A stretch of 64,000 nucleotides of DNA from Larimichthys crocea (lineage: Eukaryota; Chordata; Actinopteri; Sciaenidae), in NCBI RefSeq assembly GCF_000972845.2, contig NC_040018.1, positions 9,769,157 through 9,833,156 of the forward strand, given 5' to 3'. Positions 1-11,035 of this stretch are shown here, one piece after another. Position 1 is the stretch's first letter. Each line of letters opens with the position of its first letter. The position numbers were made by a program, and so were the translations under genes. The notes below the pieces were generated by a model. That model searched no databases, was not told the origin of the DNA, and saw only the letters and a program-made list of their open reading frames with translations.

Positions 1-2115
1 GCATATAACAATTAAAAAAAAAAAACTCATCTAAAATATAGAAATTTACATGCCAGATATTGTATGTCAGTTTATTTTAAATCAGCTGCCACAGTCTCAG
101 TCATAGGTGTCTGCCAACTCGACCTGAAATCTAAAATTGGCAGACTTGCTGGGACGTGAGCCATGTGTGCTGGGAGTATTCTCCATGAGCTGAGAACTGG
201 GATCAGGTGTGAGGATAAGTGACCGTAAATAAGCTCGAAGCGCGTGTGCGGGAGTCTAACATTTATGAAAATGTTATTTGATGTACTGCTGTGGTGTCAA
301 GTGAACCTGCTGTCTGGTTGAAAAAGAAATCTAAGACTTGTTAGATGGGAGGTGAGAAACACCAGCAGATGACGGAAAAAGAGGAAATTGAAGAACATGG
401 AAGAAATAGAAAATATATGAAATTAGTACTGTATCTGCTCTCAAATGCAGACAAAACTGGAGAGACCACAAGTTTAAGCCAGAAAATCACACAGAAAATC
501 AGTTTATGATTCTTTTAAATAAACTCAATACTATTCTATTTACTATTCTGAGCAAAAGTAACAAAATGACTATCACCAGCAGAAATAAACAGATTCTCTC
601 CTGGCATGCCAGAAGCCTGAAGAGAAGATCATCGTCCTTTTGTAGCTGGATGGTCTTTATCTCCATGTCTGCTCTTGGAAGGTCAGTTGGCCTGCACAAT
701 GCAGTATCGCAGAGCTGCACACAACAGAGAACTAATTTTGCACACGGTGAGACTGATAAGACATGCTGCCGCTAATCCTTGAAATGTGAATGTGCAGTGA
801 ATGCTTTTTAGTTAATAAGGGACGAAAATATTGACTTAATCTTCTCTAGTTTACACCTTACTGCCAAAAACTCAAAATGAGTGCATCATAAATTAAAAAG
901 CTCCCAGCAGTCACTAAACTCCTCTGTGTTGCTTTGTCCTGATTAATCAAAATCTTAAAATTTTATCCGTGCAACAACTCCGGCATCGTCACTTTTGAAT
1001 GATGTTTTGGAGGAAGAAGTTTCATTTTATTTACTGACCTACTTATCACAGCTCCCACAAGCATGGCTGCCACTACTAAGACCATCCCCATGGCCATTGA
1101 CCTATTTGCCAGACAACCTTCGAAATTTCAAATTTTCAGATCACATAAGTCATGCTTAAATCTCCTGCCTAATATTTCCCCTCTGCTGCACACCGCCACC
1201 TAATATCCCCCTCTTTCAATTCCCACCCACTCTCTTTCTTATAGTTCCCTGCTGGAAGGTGGGTGTCCCGCTTAGCATCAGCTCCTGACTGAGGTCTGAC
1301 ACATCCTCTCGCTGCAACCAGGGCGGATGTACTGCCAGTTCCATTTATGACACAAGCCGTTACATTATTCATGCTTCTTAATTAGGTAGAGAAGCAGCAG
1401 CTTATACTGGTGAGACATTTAGCAGATCGAGGTCTTGGATGGCACTTTCACTGCACACACAAGTACAAACATGATAAGAAATGCACCGTGACAAAGGTTA
1501 GAGAGCGTGCTGTAATTTTAGCTACAAGTAGGTTTTATGAACATTTTAAGAAAGGTGCAAATGAGCACAGGTTACTCAAACATCAGTGCACACAGAAAAG
1601 ATTATGAATATTATACAGGACATGAAGAATGATCAGTCATATTAACTGACTGAATGTTTGATCTTTGTAGTGCAGAGTCAGAAAAAAACGAGAGGAACAT
1701 TTGTGTGGTAGCAGAAGAATAGATTTGATGTTTTTCTGTTTGGTTATACATTTGGCACATCTCTCAATGCACTGCTGCATAAAGAGTCAAATCTGGAAGA
1801 GCAAACAGTGCAAACACTGGCTTTGGAACAGAAAAGGCTGTGTTAAACACCTCAGAAGATAATCCTGCTAGGAAACATTTTTCACATCTTAAATATTTAC
1901 ATTTTACACCAGCCTAATGAGCCAGATTCAGACTTTGACTGGCTTGAGCTATTTGAACTATGGCCTGAGACTGATCCATAGACAGTTAGACTTTGCTAAA
2001 CATCAAGAATAGTTCAGAGTTCCCCTTTGGACCAGACCACTTGTAAACCGAAGCATGAACCAAAACTTAGCCTCTGTTAAGTGAAGAACATTAATGGAAA
2101 TATGGCACATTTGAG

Positions 2116-2165
2116 ATGTATGTAGGCTTCTGATAAAAACGGGTTTATCAGAAGCCTACATACAT
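2116..2165. repeat. perfect 22-bp hairpin
   Basis: The left arm 2116-2137 and right arm 2144-2165 are exact reverse complements, with the loop aacggg between. Arms begin atgtatgtaggcttctgata. No transposon end or target duplication is evident around it. It lies in the sequence downstream of gpc6. Confidence 0.85.
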
Positions 2166-4140
2166 ACATTAGTCCCTCATGTTGACTACAAACTTCTACT
2201 GCAATGTTGCTGCAGTAGAATGGACTTAAAATTGGCCCCACATTATACCTTTAGCTTTTTTGTGGCTACCTTAGCCTCTCCTTCATGCTAGGAATAAAAG
2301 GGTGATACAAAGTGGTTGCAATCCACAACTACTGTACACAACTACACTGCTAGATACCACCAAATACACACTGCTCTTTTAACATACAGTGACATAATTG
2401 GTATTTATCACCATTATGGGTAATTAATAGCTAGTTGAACCTTGGTTCAGGAAGCCTGTATTTTAAGAATATTCATAACATATCCAACAAAAGGCCTAAC
2501 ACTGACTGTAAATGATGTATTTTTAGAGCCAACAAATCTGGGCTGTTAAGGGAGGTAAGCCTTTTTAGTTTCCACCTGTCAGGTGAAGAAAAAAACAAAA
2601 AAAACAAACAAAGGCAGCGTGCTGTACCCATTGGCACTCTAGCCATATGCCTGTGACACGGCAGTATGCAAAACCTTGTTTCTTTTTCTTCCTTTTTTTT
2701 TCAGAGAACAGATCTGTGTGGTGACAGGCCTAATATGCGCTGTATGGGCTCCCCAGATTCCTCGCTTTCTGAAGTCAAGTGGTGGGTCAAAAGGGATAAA
2801 ACCATTTCCTTTCTCTTCTCTGATACATGCTAATACGCAGTCTGTCAGTACTGAGGTGGCAAGGCCCTCAGGGAGGGTTTTGCACTGAACTATTTCTTGT
2901 CTGTAGAAAGATCAGGGAGGGTAATCTCTGCCTCTGCTATCCAGGACTGTTCTGCTGTGTAATTCAGTCTTTATCCTAAATCCGGCGAGAGAAAGACAGC
3001 AGAGAGAGATAGAGGTAGAATTTATTTGAAACCCTCTAATGCACGAAAGCAGAAAAAAATGGAAACACATTTGCAAAAGCAACATGATTCCAGAGGGGTT
3101 ACACATTAACAAAGGGACACTATCCACATGTATATAGATGGAAATACATATTCACAAAGACTTTCTCATGGTAATTAGTCCTACAAAGCAGCGTACAAGT
3201 AATATAATATTTTAAGCAAATTCTATTTAATATCCTGTTATCTTATCAAATCAGTCTGAATTATAGGCGCTTCAAAGAAAAAAAAAGGTCATATCAATAT
3301 CACAGGAACCAGGTGAGTGGTGCATTACAGTATGAAGCATTATCACACAGTGGGTGGAGAGAACATTAGCATCTGATCTTGCTTGTTAAAACAAAGTACA
3401 ACATAAAAAAAAGGGTTTTAACATTTTAATGAAGCCTGTCCAAGAGAAAAATATGATACTCGAGATTCTCTTTGAAACGTATTTATGTCTTATTATACAG
3501 CACTGGGTTAAATCCACTTAATTGCTCAAATCTTGTGGGAGTGAAAATTGAAAACCAAGGTTTAATTTCATAGGTCTCTATTTTCAGGGGATTCTTTAGC
3601 GTCTCTAAAGCCCTTACACTATTACTTGTCATGTAAAAAGCAATTACAATCAGCACTCGGATGAAATGTGTCATCCGAGAATCCATTAACAATGTCCTCA
3701 GACCGTAATATTTACAGTCACCACCCTACTTTCAGAGGCAACACCGAGTTTTATGAGTTTTGAAGGACAATTAAAAGGCATCGTCTCATTGTCAGATCTG
3801 TTTTGTTAAACAGTCTATTTGAGCGTTGCTTGTGTTGCTGTTTTATGTGACCCTTGTATCTGACATGAGGAAAAGCTCTTTAGTTCATGCTGTCTTTAAA
3901 AACATTAGATTGTGACATTAGCTTTCTGTCTTTAAAGGGATGATAACCAACGTCAAATCAAGTTCAATGTGCACAGGCTAATTAAGTAAGCTTAATCTTT
4001 AAGTTCATCATTTTTGCATTCAAGCCCGCCGTTAGAAAACAGGATTGAGCAGCTCTCATGTCTGATACCGCCACAAGAGTGAGTTACAGAGATCGTTTCA
4101 CTTGTTTACAATGTATAGTTTCCTATAGCTAACACTGGTC

Positions 4141-4156
4141 AGGTCATTAATGACCT
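4141..4156. promoter_or_regulatory. 16-bp palindrome with two AGGTCA half-sites
   Basis: aggtcattaatgacct is a perfect palindrome. It places two nuclear-receptor-type AGGTCA half-sites in inverted orientation with a 4-base TTAA spacer. Function is unknown and chance is possible in a window of this size. Confidence 0.3.
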
Positions 4157-5068
4157 CATGATCACAGGTGTAGGGGTGAACAAAAGACAATTGTTTGGAG
4201 GGAAATATAAATGTTTTTTTTTTAGTAGACCGGAGTTACTTGGGGTTCGTGCTGCGTACAATTGAGATGAGAAAAGGTGTTTAGCTTCTTTGTTATGGTT
4301 GCACCTCATTCATGTGAAGTTTAAAAAGACTCGTGAGGTTTGAGGACTGTAACAATTTAGCAACAGCAATCTCTGTGGCTGAAAAATGAGGAAAACTACA
4401 GTTCCTAGAAGATAGATATATGTTCCTGTGTCAAGTGTTATGTCGGTGCAAGCTTTCCCACACTTGAAAGGGAAGGAACACACTTTCTCTTTAAAAATCA
4501 GATGCTGGACTTCAACTCAGTGCACTTTAGCTTCTTTAATTCACAATTGGCACAGGTAAAAAACCTTTGATAAATCAAAAGACATCCACAATTAGAAATA
4601 TTACAACAGCACACACTGATAAATATCACTTAAAAGAACAAAAGACTACAGACAAACTTGCCACTTTACCTTTCACAGATGTTAGTAAAAAATTTAGCAG
4701 TAGCTTCAAATGAAATTATGTTAAATTCAGACTTATAAATTATTCCCATTTTAGATTTTGAGTAAATTAAGTGTTTTAAACTACATGTTTTAACAGGTTT
4801 TCCAGCACACAGTTCACTGTTTTACTGATATTTTACCAAATGATTAACTAAATCAATTTTAATACACCCTTTTACCTGAAATATTTTAACAGTGCATTTC
4901 TATGAATTACATCATTCCGCACACTCACATTCATAAAACTACCTGGGTCACAGATCACAATCAGCGGAGCAAACTTTATGCCACACATGCCACATAATGT
5001 CTATAACTAAATTAAACATTTGTGTCAGTAAACAAAGAGTTCAACCAACGGGCTCAAACACTGCCAGG

Positions 5069-5480
5069 TCATGACCATAGAGGCAAGCAATCACGAATTA
5101 CCGGCAGTCCTTTTAGAGTGTTAGAGACCATTTCCTTGCCCGTTTCTCCATAAAAGGCCCTCTTTGACATGCAGCAAAACACCACTCCCCAAACTTTCAT
5201 GGTCACTCTTTTCTTGACGCCATCCCTTACTTGGGGGCCCAAATAAGTCAGCGGCAGTGAACTCAAATGGTGCGGTAGGTCTTCAGGTAGGTCACCCATT
5301 ACCATTAGTCCTGGCTCTTGCTTTCTTGCAAATGATGCATTTGTCAGCAACTTTTTGGGAATCCTCCTGCCTCTGATGAGCCTTCTGTCTCAACCTCAGG
5401 TTCCTGCTACTTCATCATGTCCTTCACTGTGAGCTTCACGGGCCAAAAGGGTTGCGATCCAGGCATCAAAGGGTAGGAGG
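5069..5480 (-). pseudogene. BEL/Pao integrase fragment
   Basis: The minus-strand frame at 5350-5069 reads MGDLPEDLPHHLSSLPLTYLG, then RDGVKKRVTMKVWGVVFCCM and SKRAFYGE. This is the start of the integrase catalytic core (P-x-F-Y-x-G-x-D-x-F-G region) with the first catalytic Asp replaced. In a shifted frame just upstream, CIICKKARARTNG resembles the CxxC half of the integrase zinc finger, so a frameshift lies near 5310. The core breaks off after about 90 residues. Confidence 0.7.
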
Positions 5481-5803
5481 GGAACAGCTTTGCCATCTTT
5501 TTAAAGTACTGGACCCTACCGCCACACACCAATAGCCCACTTGTCATGTCTGTAGTCTGTCTGTTGTGGTGCTTGGGAAAGTCACATGTTTGCGCTGCCA
5601 GGCAAAGGTCTCTGAAAGCATCTTGTCTCTCACTGACTGTGATGATGCCAGATAGACACCGCCTCCCACTTTGACTCGTCTCTACTCTTGTTCCCTAGGT
5701 TGGTTCTGTTAAGAACTGCAACAAATGACTTCTTCTGATTCTGATTTTTGCGATGTTCTCTCTTGCTGCAGCAGCAACGTCCTTGGCGGATCTCTTTGGC
5801 CAC

Positions 5804-6025
5804 TCACTTTCCGGTAGACTTAAGAATTTTGGACCTGTCTGCCATTATGAGTTCTGTCAAATCTTTGAGGCCAGCTCCTCTGGTTATGAGGTCTGCAACA
5901 TTTGATGCTCCCGCGATCCACCACCAATTTTGGATATTTGTGCTGTTCTGGATCTCTCTGGTTGGCAGAGGTGATAGCCGTAACTTTCTTGTTGTATTGC
6001 CCCTAAACGGTTTGACTGTTGACAA
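5804..6025 (-). pseudogene. BEL/Pao connection fragment between RNase H and integrase
   Basis: The minus-strand frame reads REIQNSTNIQNWWWIAGASN followed by VADLITRGAGLKDL. This is the VADxxTRG segment that closes the RNase H domain of BEL/Pao elements. It overlaps the end of the preceding fragment in a different frame. Confidence 0.75.
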
Positions 6026-6377
6026 GATAATACCACTTGTTCACCTGGATTCTGCAGTGTCTTTCAAAGTAAGCCTTTAGCCAGGCAGCAAAGACAGCTC
6101 CACACATCTCAGCTTTTACAGCATCTCCTTTTTGGTCAAGAGGGGTCAATTTGGTGTTGGATTCGACCAGCCTCACGCCTGTGCTGTGGCTGCAACCTCG
6201 ACGCAGATGTAACACAGCACCATAAGCGTGCTCACTGCCATCAGAGAAGGTGACGCCACAAGGTTTGTCGTTGGGAACTGGTGGAGTCAGGAGCCTGGTG
6301 AATCTTAGCTCCCAGCTCAGCATATTCCTCCAAAAGCCTAATGGCATCCTCCCGGAGCTTGTCCGACAAGGCACCAT
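6003..6377 (-). pseudogene. BEL/Pao RNase H fragment
   Basis: The minus-strand frame contains GVTFSDGSEHAYGAVLHLR, the SDGS strand that supplies the first catalytic Asp of Pao-type RNase H, then KLTPLDQKGDAVKAEMCGAV, the helix carrying the conserved Glu. It runs directly into the tether fragment at 6025 in another frame. Confidence 0.75.
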
Positions 6378-6615
6378 CCCAGGTGTTCACGGCGACCATG
6401 ATGTGGAGCTTGTCATTGTCGAGTGGCGTACCTGAGGCCGAGGGCTTTGTTTTTGTCTTCAGTGAGCTGATTTGGCAGAACTATCGTTGGGCTCTGTCTC
6501 CTCACATTTGGGCACTCCTCCCACTTTGACTGGAGTAGACCCATGGCTTCATATAAAAACCCCCAGCATCTAGAATCTGCTCAATATTAGATGTGATGAG
6601 TTTCAGCTGGTCCAG

Positions 6616-7057
6616 TCACCCAGGGCAGCAAAGACACCCGCTCAGAACCTCAGCAGGACAGCGTGGATGGGGTTGAGGACATCCAGGCCTTTTAATGAGG
6701 AGGTCGTTCAGGCTCAGGCCTCTGAATTTTTGCCTGTTGTTCCAAACAAGTCTCACTGGAGTAGAGAGGGAATGCGGATTTGTGGCAATGAGATGACTGA
6801 TGTACCACACTGACCCAGTCCAGTCTTCCAGCTCTTCCTTGGACAGTTTTACTGCGGCCTTACGTTGGAACATGTCATGAACTTCGGAGGCGTAGGCAGC
6901 TTTCCACTACTTTCTCTGTCCTGAGGAATGTTGCTTCAATGGCCTTCCTGTTGTTGGGCAAGGATGTCGGATCCTCCGCCCAGGGATATTTGGCATGCCA
7001 GTGTGGTTTCTTGCAGCGGTCATCTCCAGTTACATATCTTAAACTATTTCTCACCAT
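6616..7057 (-). pseudogene. BEL/Pao reverse transcriptase, amino-terminal fragments
   Basis: Two adjacent minus-strand frames (7057-6875 and 6873-6616) carry the segment leading into the BEL/Pao reverse transcriptase: WHAKYPWAEDPTSLPNNRKA, then AAVKLSKEELEDW, WYISHLIATNPHSLSTPVRL and FRGLSLNDLLIK. The step from N-terminal palm to LNDLL is typical of this clade. The frames are offset from each other, so a frameshift or small deletion lies near 6874. The catalytic YxDD region is not visible. Confidence 0.8.
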
Positions 7058-7324
7058 TTCCAGTTCTCTTAAACCTAAGGAAATTTCCTCGGCAAGTGAC
7101 TTTGCCTCTTTGCCTCTCTCTTTGCCTCCAGGCTAGCAAACCATCTGGTGTGCCTTGAGAGTGCCTTTGAGGATTTTCACATGGATCTTTAACAGGTATC
7201 GCTTAGTCTCCACAAGACTTTCATCCCACCAACTTCCTGGACCACCAGGGTAATGTCTTGGCAGTGATGTTAAGGAGCATCATGATGACAGGGAACTCCT
7301 GCAAGCCATATTCCCCCCAATAGT

Positions 7325-7530
7325 CCATGCCCACTTACTGTGGAGTTGCAAGATTTGGATGGATCTTCACCATGAATCTGAGCCGACTGCGAGCACCAAT
7401 ATTCATCACTGCATTTCTCCTCTCTGAAGGTCTTAGGTTGGTCTTGAACTTCCTGCAGAAATACAGTTTTGTCCTGTTCTTGGTGTCGCCACAGATTATG
7501 CAGCTTGCTGGTTCACTACTGGCCTTGGCA
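7325..7530 (-). pseudogene. BEL/Pao gag cysteine-knuckle fragment
   Basis: Minus-strand reading gives PASCIICGDTKNRTKLYFC followed by a basic SERRNAV segment. This matches the C-x2-C ... C layout of the cysteine/histidine knuckle that precedes the protease in BEL/Pao elements. The frame closes at a stop soon after. No intact aspartic protease motif is visible between here and the reverse transcriptase pieces. Confidence 0.55.
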
Positions 7531-8004
7531 GTCCGTGTTCTAGCGTGTTTTTGCTGTAAACTGGTCTCTTCCTGTTGGGCTTGTTTAGCTCGTCTTTTAG
7601 CTGGTCCAACTGCTCATATATTGTCTCTTATCCTCTCAGGAATGTGAACAGCTTGTCAAAGCAGTTTTGGTGTTGGACAGCTCTCCCGTCCTCACAGCAT
7701 ACACCAGCCCACTCCTTCAAAGAGTCTGGGAGCTTACTCTTAATCGATTTTGTGACCAGTGGATTTTGGCATCCACATTCCCAAGCTCATTCAGGTCATA
7801 CAGGGTCTTTTCGACAGCCTGAATGAGTTCCACAATCTTCCGGGGCTGGTGACCTCTAGCCAGTTTGGTTCCCAAAACGGTTCTCTAGGACCCGGAATAC
7901 CTTGTTTGCTGTCCTGTAGGTGGAAAGGCGGAGGTCCCTACTCACTTTATTATCAAGACTGTCCAGGAGTTGGAACTTCCTCACTTCCTGTGAGCCTTTT
8001 GGTT

Positions 8005-8246
8005 CTACTGTCTTTGCAGTGCGTGCCATTCTCTCCCTTTCACGCTTGTTCCCGGTGAACTTGGAAAGAGCGGTAGCCTGATAGCTGGTATTGGTGTCAA
8101 ACCGTGGGTTGGTACCGGTTCCCCTTCAGCGTCCTCTATCAGCCTTGTTTGGATCAATGTAGCCTTTACGGACACCAGCTTTAGGAGGCAGAGCTCCAGC
8201 TCCCTCACTCGGCAGCCAAAGTCCTCTTGTTCAGAAGGTGGTGCTA
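8005..8246 (-). pseudogene. BEL/Pao gag-like fragment
   Basis: An open minus-strand stretch with a charged, helix-forming sequence (RVRELELCLLKLVSVKATLI) resembles the amino-terminal coiled segment of BEL/Pao gag proteins. The apparent ATG at 8256 belongs to the neighbouring dispersed repeat, because the same words (gttgtcatgaacag) occur inside another copy of that repeat near 53857. The true gag start has therefore been lost. Confidence 0.6.
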
Positions 8247-8505
8247 TTCTGTTCATGACAACTGTACTGCATAATTAAGAGTGAGGCTGCTCTGATTGAC
8301 AGGTGGGTGCTGTCACAGGTGGCTTGTTTGTGCAGGCGTCATCTAGCCCACCTCAGCTCCACCCACGCTCCATGCCTTTGTCAATTCTTAGATTAGCCAG
8401 GTGGAGACAGCCAGAGGCACCACATTCTCAGCCTCACAACAGCTCTTCAGAAGTGGGTGACGTCATGGAGACTACATCTATTTCTGCTGTAAACCGAAAG
8501 TATTG
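8246..8505 (-). repeat. dispersed teleost repeat A, copy 1 (internally deleted)
   Basis: Read on the minus strand, this copy contains words also seen in copies 2 and 3: a 'gacgtcaccca' segment, 'acctgtcaatca', 'cttaattatgca' and 'cagttgtcatgaacag'. Compared with the others it lacks the stretch containing 'ttaagccttaatataatttg'. It directly abuts the BEL/Pao fragment. I recall this family as common in fish genomes but cannot name it. Confidence 0.65.
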
Positions 8506-10817
8506 ATGGATGTCTATGATGCTGAAAAAAACAAACAGATAACGATTCTCAGGCAGTTTATGAAGTTATAGTGATTTCCATGTATTTATGGATGTTTATT
8601 TGCAGTGGACATCAAGATAATATGTAATATCCCTGGAAAGTGTTACAAACACACAAAATCTGAAAGGGGTTATGACTCAGAACAAAAAGTGTGAATTTTA
8701 ATGCAAGTTGCAGCAATCGCACAATGGATTACCATTTCCCTGCAAGTGGAAACACATATTGACATGGAAACACACTGACACGATACTTCCCACAGCATGC
8801 TTCAAGTCTCACCCTCCGCCCTCCCAAGCACCACTAACCCATCTATTCTTTGATGTGTCAGCCGCTCAGCTGTTAATTTGTGTAGCCTGAAATCAAAGCA
8901 AAGTTTGTGGACTGTTGCATAGATCATTAGTGAGATGCTAAAATATGAGTTGAATCAATTTCCTAATGGTATTTTAAGTATTTACCAACTCTCCCCGCAT
9001 CATCTCTGCAGGCTGTTGGGACATTATGGCCTCCATACTTTAGCAGCCACAGCAATAGGAAATGCTAATCACTAAAATTAATAGAAATCTAAACTGTGCA
9101 GTTGTGTGAAAGTTATTCAAATAGTCTGAATACAAAGATAAAGCGCAGTACAAATGGTTTCAATTTATAAAAAAAAAAACACTACGCCAGCAGATCAGTT
9201 ACAGCACTCGTACTGTATTTCTCCAGCACGACAGTGAAGCAGAATTAATTCTCTTTACACTCACGAAGGGTTTTGCCAACAGCAATCCAAAATTAACAAG
9301 TGAATCCTGCAAAAAAAGAAGAAATTCTGTCTTTGAAATCCATAAACTTTTTGTGTTTCTTCAGGAGCCCTTTCACACTGCTTTTCCATAATTGAAGCAC
9401 ATAAATAATTGTACAGAAAGAGAGATCACAATGAATAATTCTAGTTCAGATGTGAGGTTGTTTCGTCTCGTGCCCCTGTTGTTGTGTGAAAATGAATAAA
9501 TGGATGTTTGGGGGGGAGACATTAAGATGTATCAAATGTAGAAAAGCATTTTTTTTGTCTGTCTTTTCTGCCTGCCTCCACTGACTGACAAAATGTGACA
9601 CTGAACCAAGTTTGACTACTGACAGATTACAGCAGTTATTAATCTCAGCTGTGCTTGACACTACCTGTTTTTCTTTTTTACTTTATCTGTTGGTGTGGAA
9701 GAGGATAGCATTTCATTACATTTCTAAAAACCAGGTCCTGTAATCTGCTGCAAATATTGTAACACATACATGTTAAATATAATTATGACTGAATATGTTG
9801 CAGTAAAAAAAAAGAATATATTTATATTTACAGACAATATATTTGGATACAAACTCCCAGGGTTATATTAAGTCTCAAAATCTATCAGCTCTAATCTTTT
9901 CTTCTCCTTTTTTTATTTTTCAAAGTGACTTTTCAAAGTAAAATAATATCACACTGTGTCGAAGGGAACAAAACGAGGTGAGGGAGACTGAGGATTTGTA
10001 CGAACACGATGCAAATTAGCTCAAAGACCAGACATAAGAAGCTGTTTTCTATTAGGGTTCATTAGAATTCATTAGTTTTCATGAAGTAATAATTCTTTTA
10101 AGGAAAGCGATCCATTTCATAAGCAGCAGCCTGTAATTTAGCCTGGAACTATTAGCTCCGCTTCTCATCAGCTGTCTAAAATGCATTAGCTTCTAAAACA
10201 GGACCTTCACTATAATCTGCTGTTTTCAGTGGAGAGAATGAGTCAGAAATGTGGCGTCTTGTATTATAGCCTTGTCTCAAATAGTCTGTTTTTCTGTGTC
10301 AATATTTTTGCCCAATCTGCCACTTCAGGTTTAACCAGCAGTACTCATACATAAGATGCCTCTTATCTTGAAGAATGAATTTCACCTTCCACTGAGATGA
10401 GGTACATTTTGAATACTAACTTAGTATTCAAATCTTAAAGTTATGAAATGTATTGACGGTTTGTTGAAATGTCAGCTAGAGATGAAGTTGAATAAGGATA
10501 AATTGTTGAGTGATTATGAAATGCCAAACATGCATCTACATTATTCTGTTCACTTCAGGGTTACTCAGAGCTATTTTATGACCATGAAAACCATTTATCT
10601 CCAAGTTAAGTGGCAGACCTTTTTCACTTAAGACATTTAAAATGACAGCAGCCAAGGCACATGTGTAAATAACATGAATGATGGCTAATCCCATTACGCA
10701 CATTATTATGCATACTGTCAGACTGGGAGCCATTATTAACGTGATTAGTAACACCTGCTCTTTGACATGTCAAACTGTCTGCTGTAAAATGGGAAGTTCT
10801 CCAACACATTTAGAGTA
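8506..10817. other. gene-free sequence between repeats
   Basis: No gene or named repeat seen. 9990-10260 is rich in homeodomain-type ATTAG and TAATT words and looks like a candidate conserved non-coding element. Confidence 0.5.
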
Positions 10818-11035
10818 TAAGTCTGTGGGATTTGGCGACATCTAATGGTGTAGCTGCAATCCCCTCGTGTCACCCTTACCTTCCTAGCGTAAAGGAGAAA
10901 TGATGTTGTGTAGAAAGGCTCCAGTGTTTAGTTTGTCCATTATGGGCTGCTTGAGAAACATGGTGGTTAAACATGGAAGACCTGGAAGAGAACCTGCGAC
11001 ATCCATAGATACATCTGCAATATAATCTATAACAT
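10818..11035 (+). repeat. MITE-like family C, degraded copy
   Basis: 'gggatttggcgacatctaatgg', split as gggatttggcg and acatctaatgg, followed by 'ccttcctagcgtaaaggag', 'ccagtgtttagtttgtccat', 'tatgggctgcttgagaaaca' and 'tggaagacctggaagag', follows the order of the complete copy at 28639-28993. The right end is decayed. Confidence 0.6.

Larger units (their letters stand above)
1..5049. other. gene-free sequence downstream of gpc6, outer part
   Basis: AT-rich sequence with no recognisable coding exon. It holds the 22-bp hairpin at 2116-2165 and the AGGTCA palindrome at 4141. In human the next gene in this direction is DCT, but no DCT-like exon was recognised here. Confidence 0.6.
5050..8246 (-). 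mobile_element. degraded BEL/Pao-type LTR retrotransposon, internal region only
   Basis: Read on the minus strand from 8246 down to about 5050, pieces of a BEL/Pao gag-pol polyprotein occur in the expected order: gag-like, cysteine knuckle, reverse transcriptase amino end, RNase H and its tether, then integrase. Each piece is in a different frame and is cut by stops, frameshifts and deletions, so nothing functional is encoded. The region encoding the catalytic part of the reverse transcriptase is largely missing between about 6615 and 6380. No LTR pair could be seen: the upstream edge joins a dispersed repeat at about 8246, and the downstream edge fades into unrelated AT-rich DNA near 5050. 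GC content is visibly higher than in the flanks. Confidence 0.85.

Noticed and set aside
2700..2890. Acceptor-like 'ttttttttcag' followed by a 60-codon plus-strand frame
   Set aside because: No matching donor or known protein segment; looked for a DCT exon but nothing matched.
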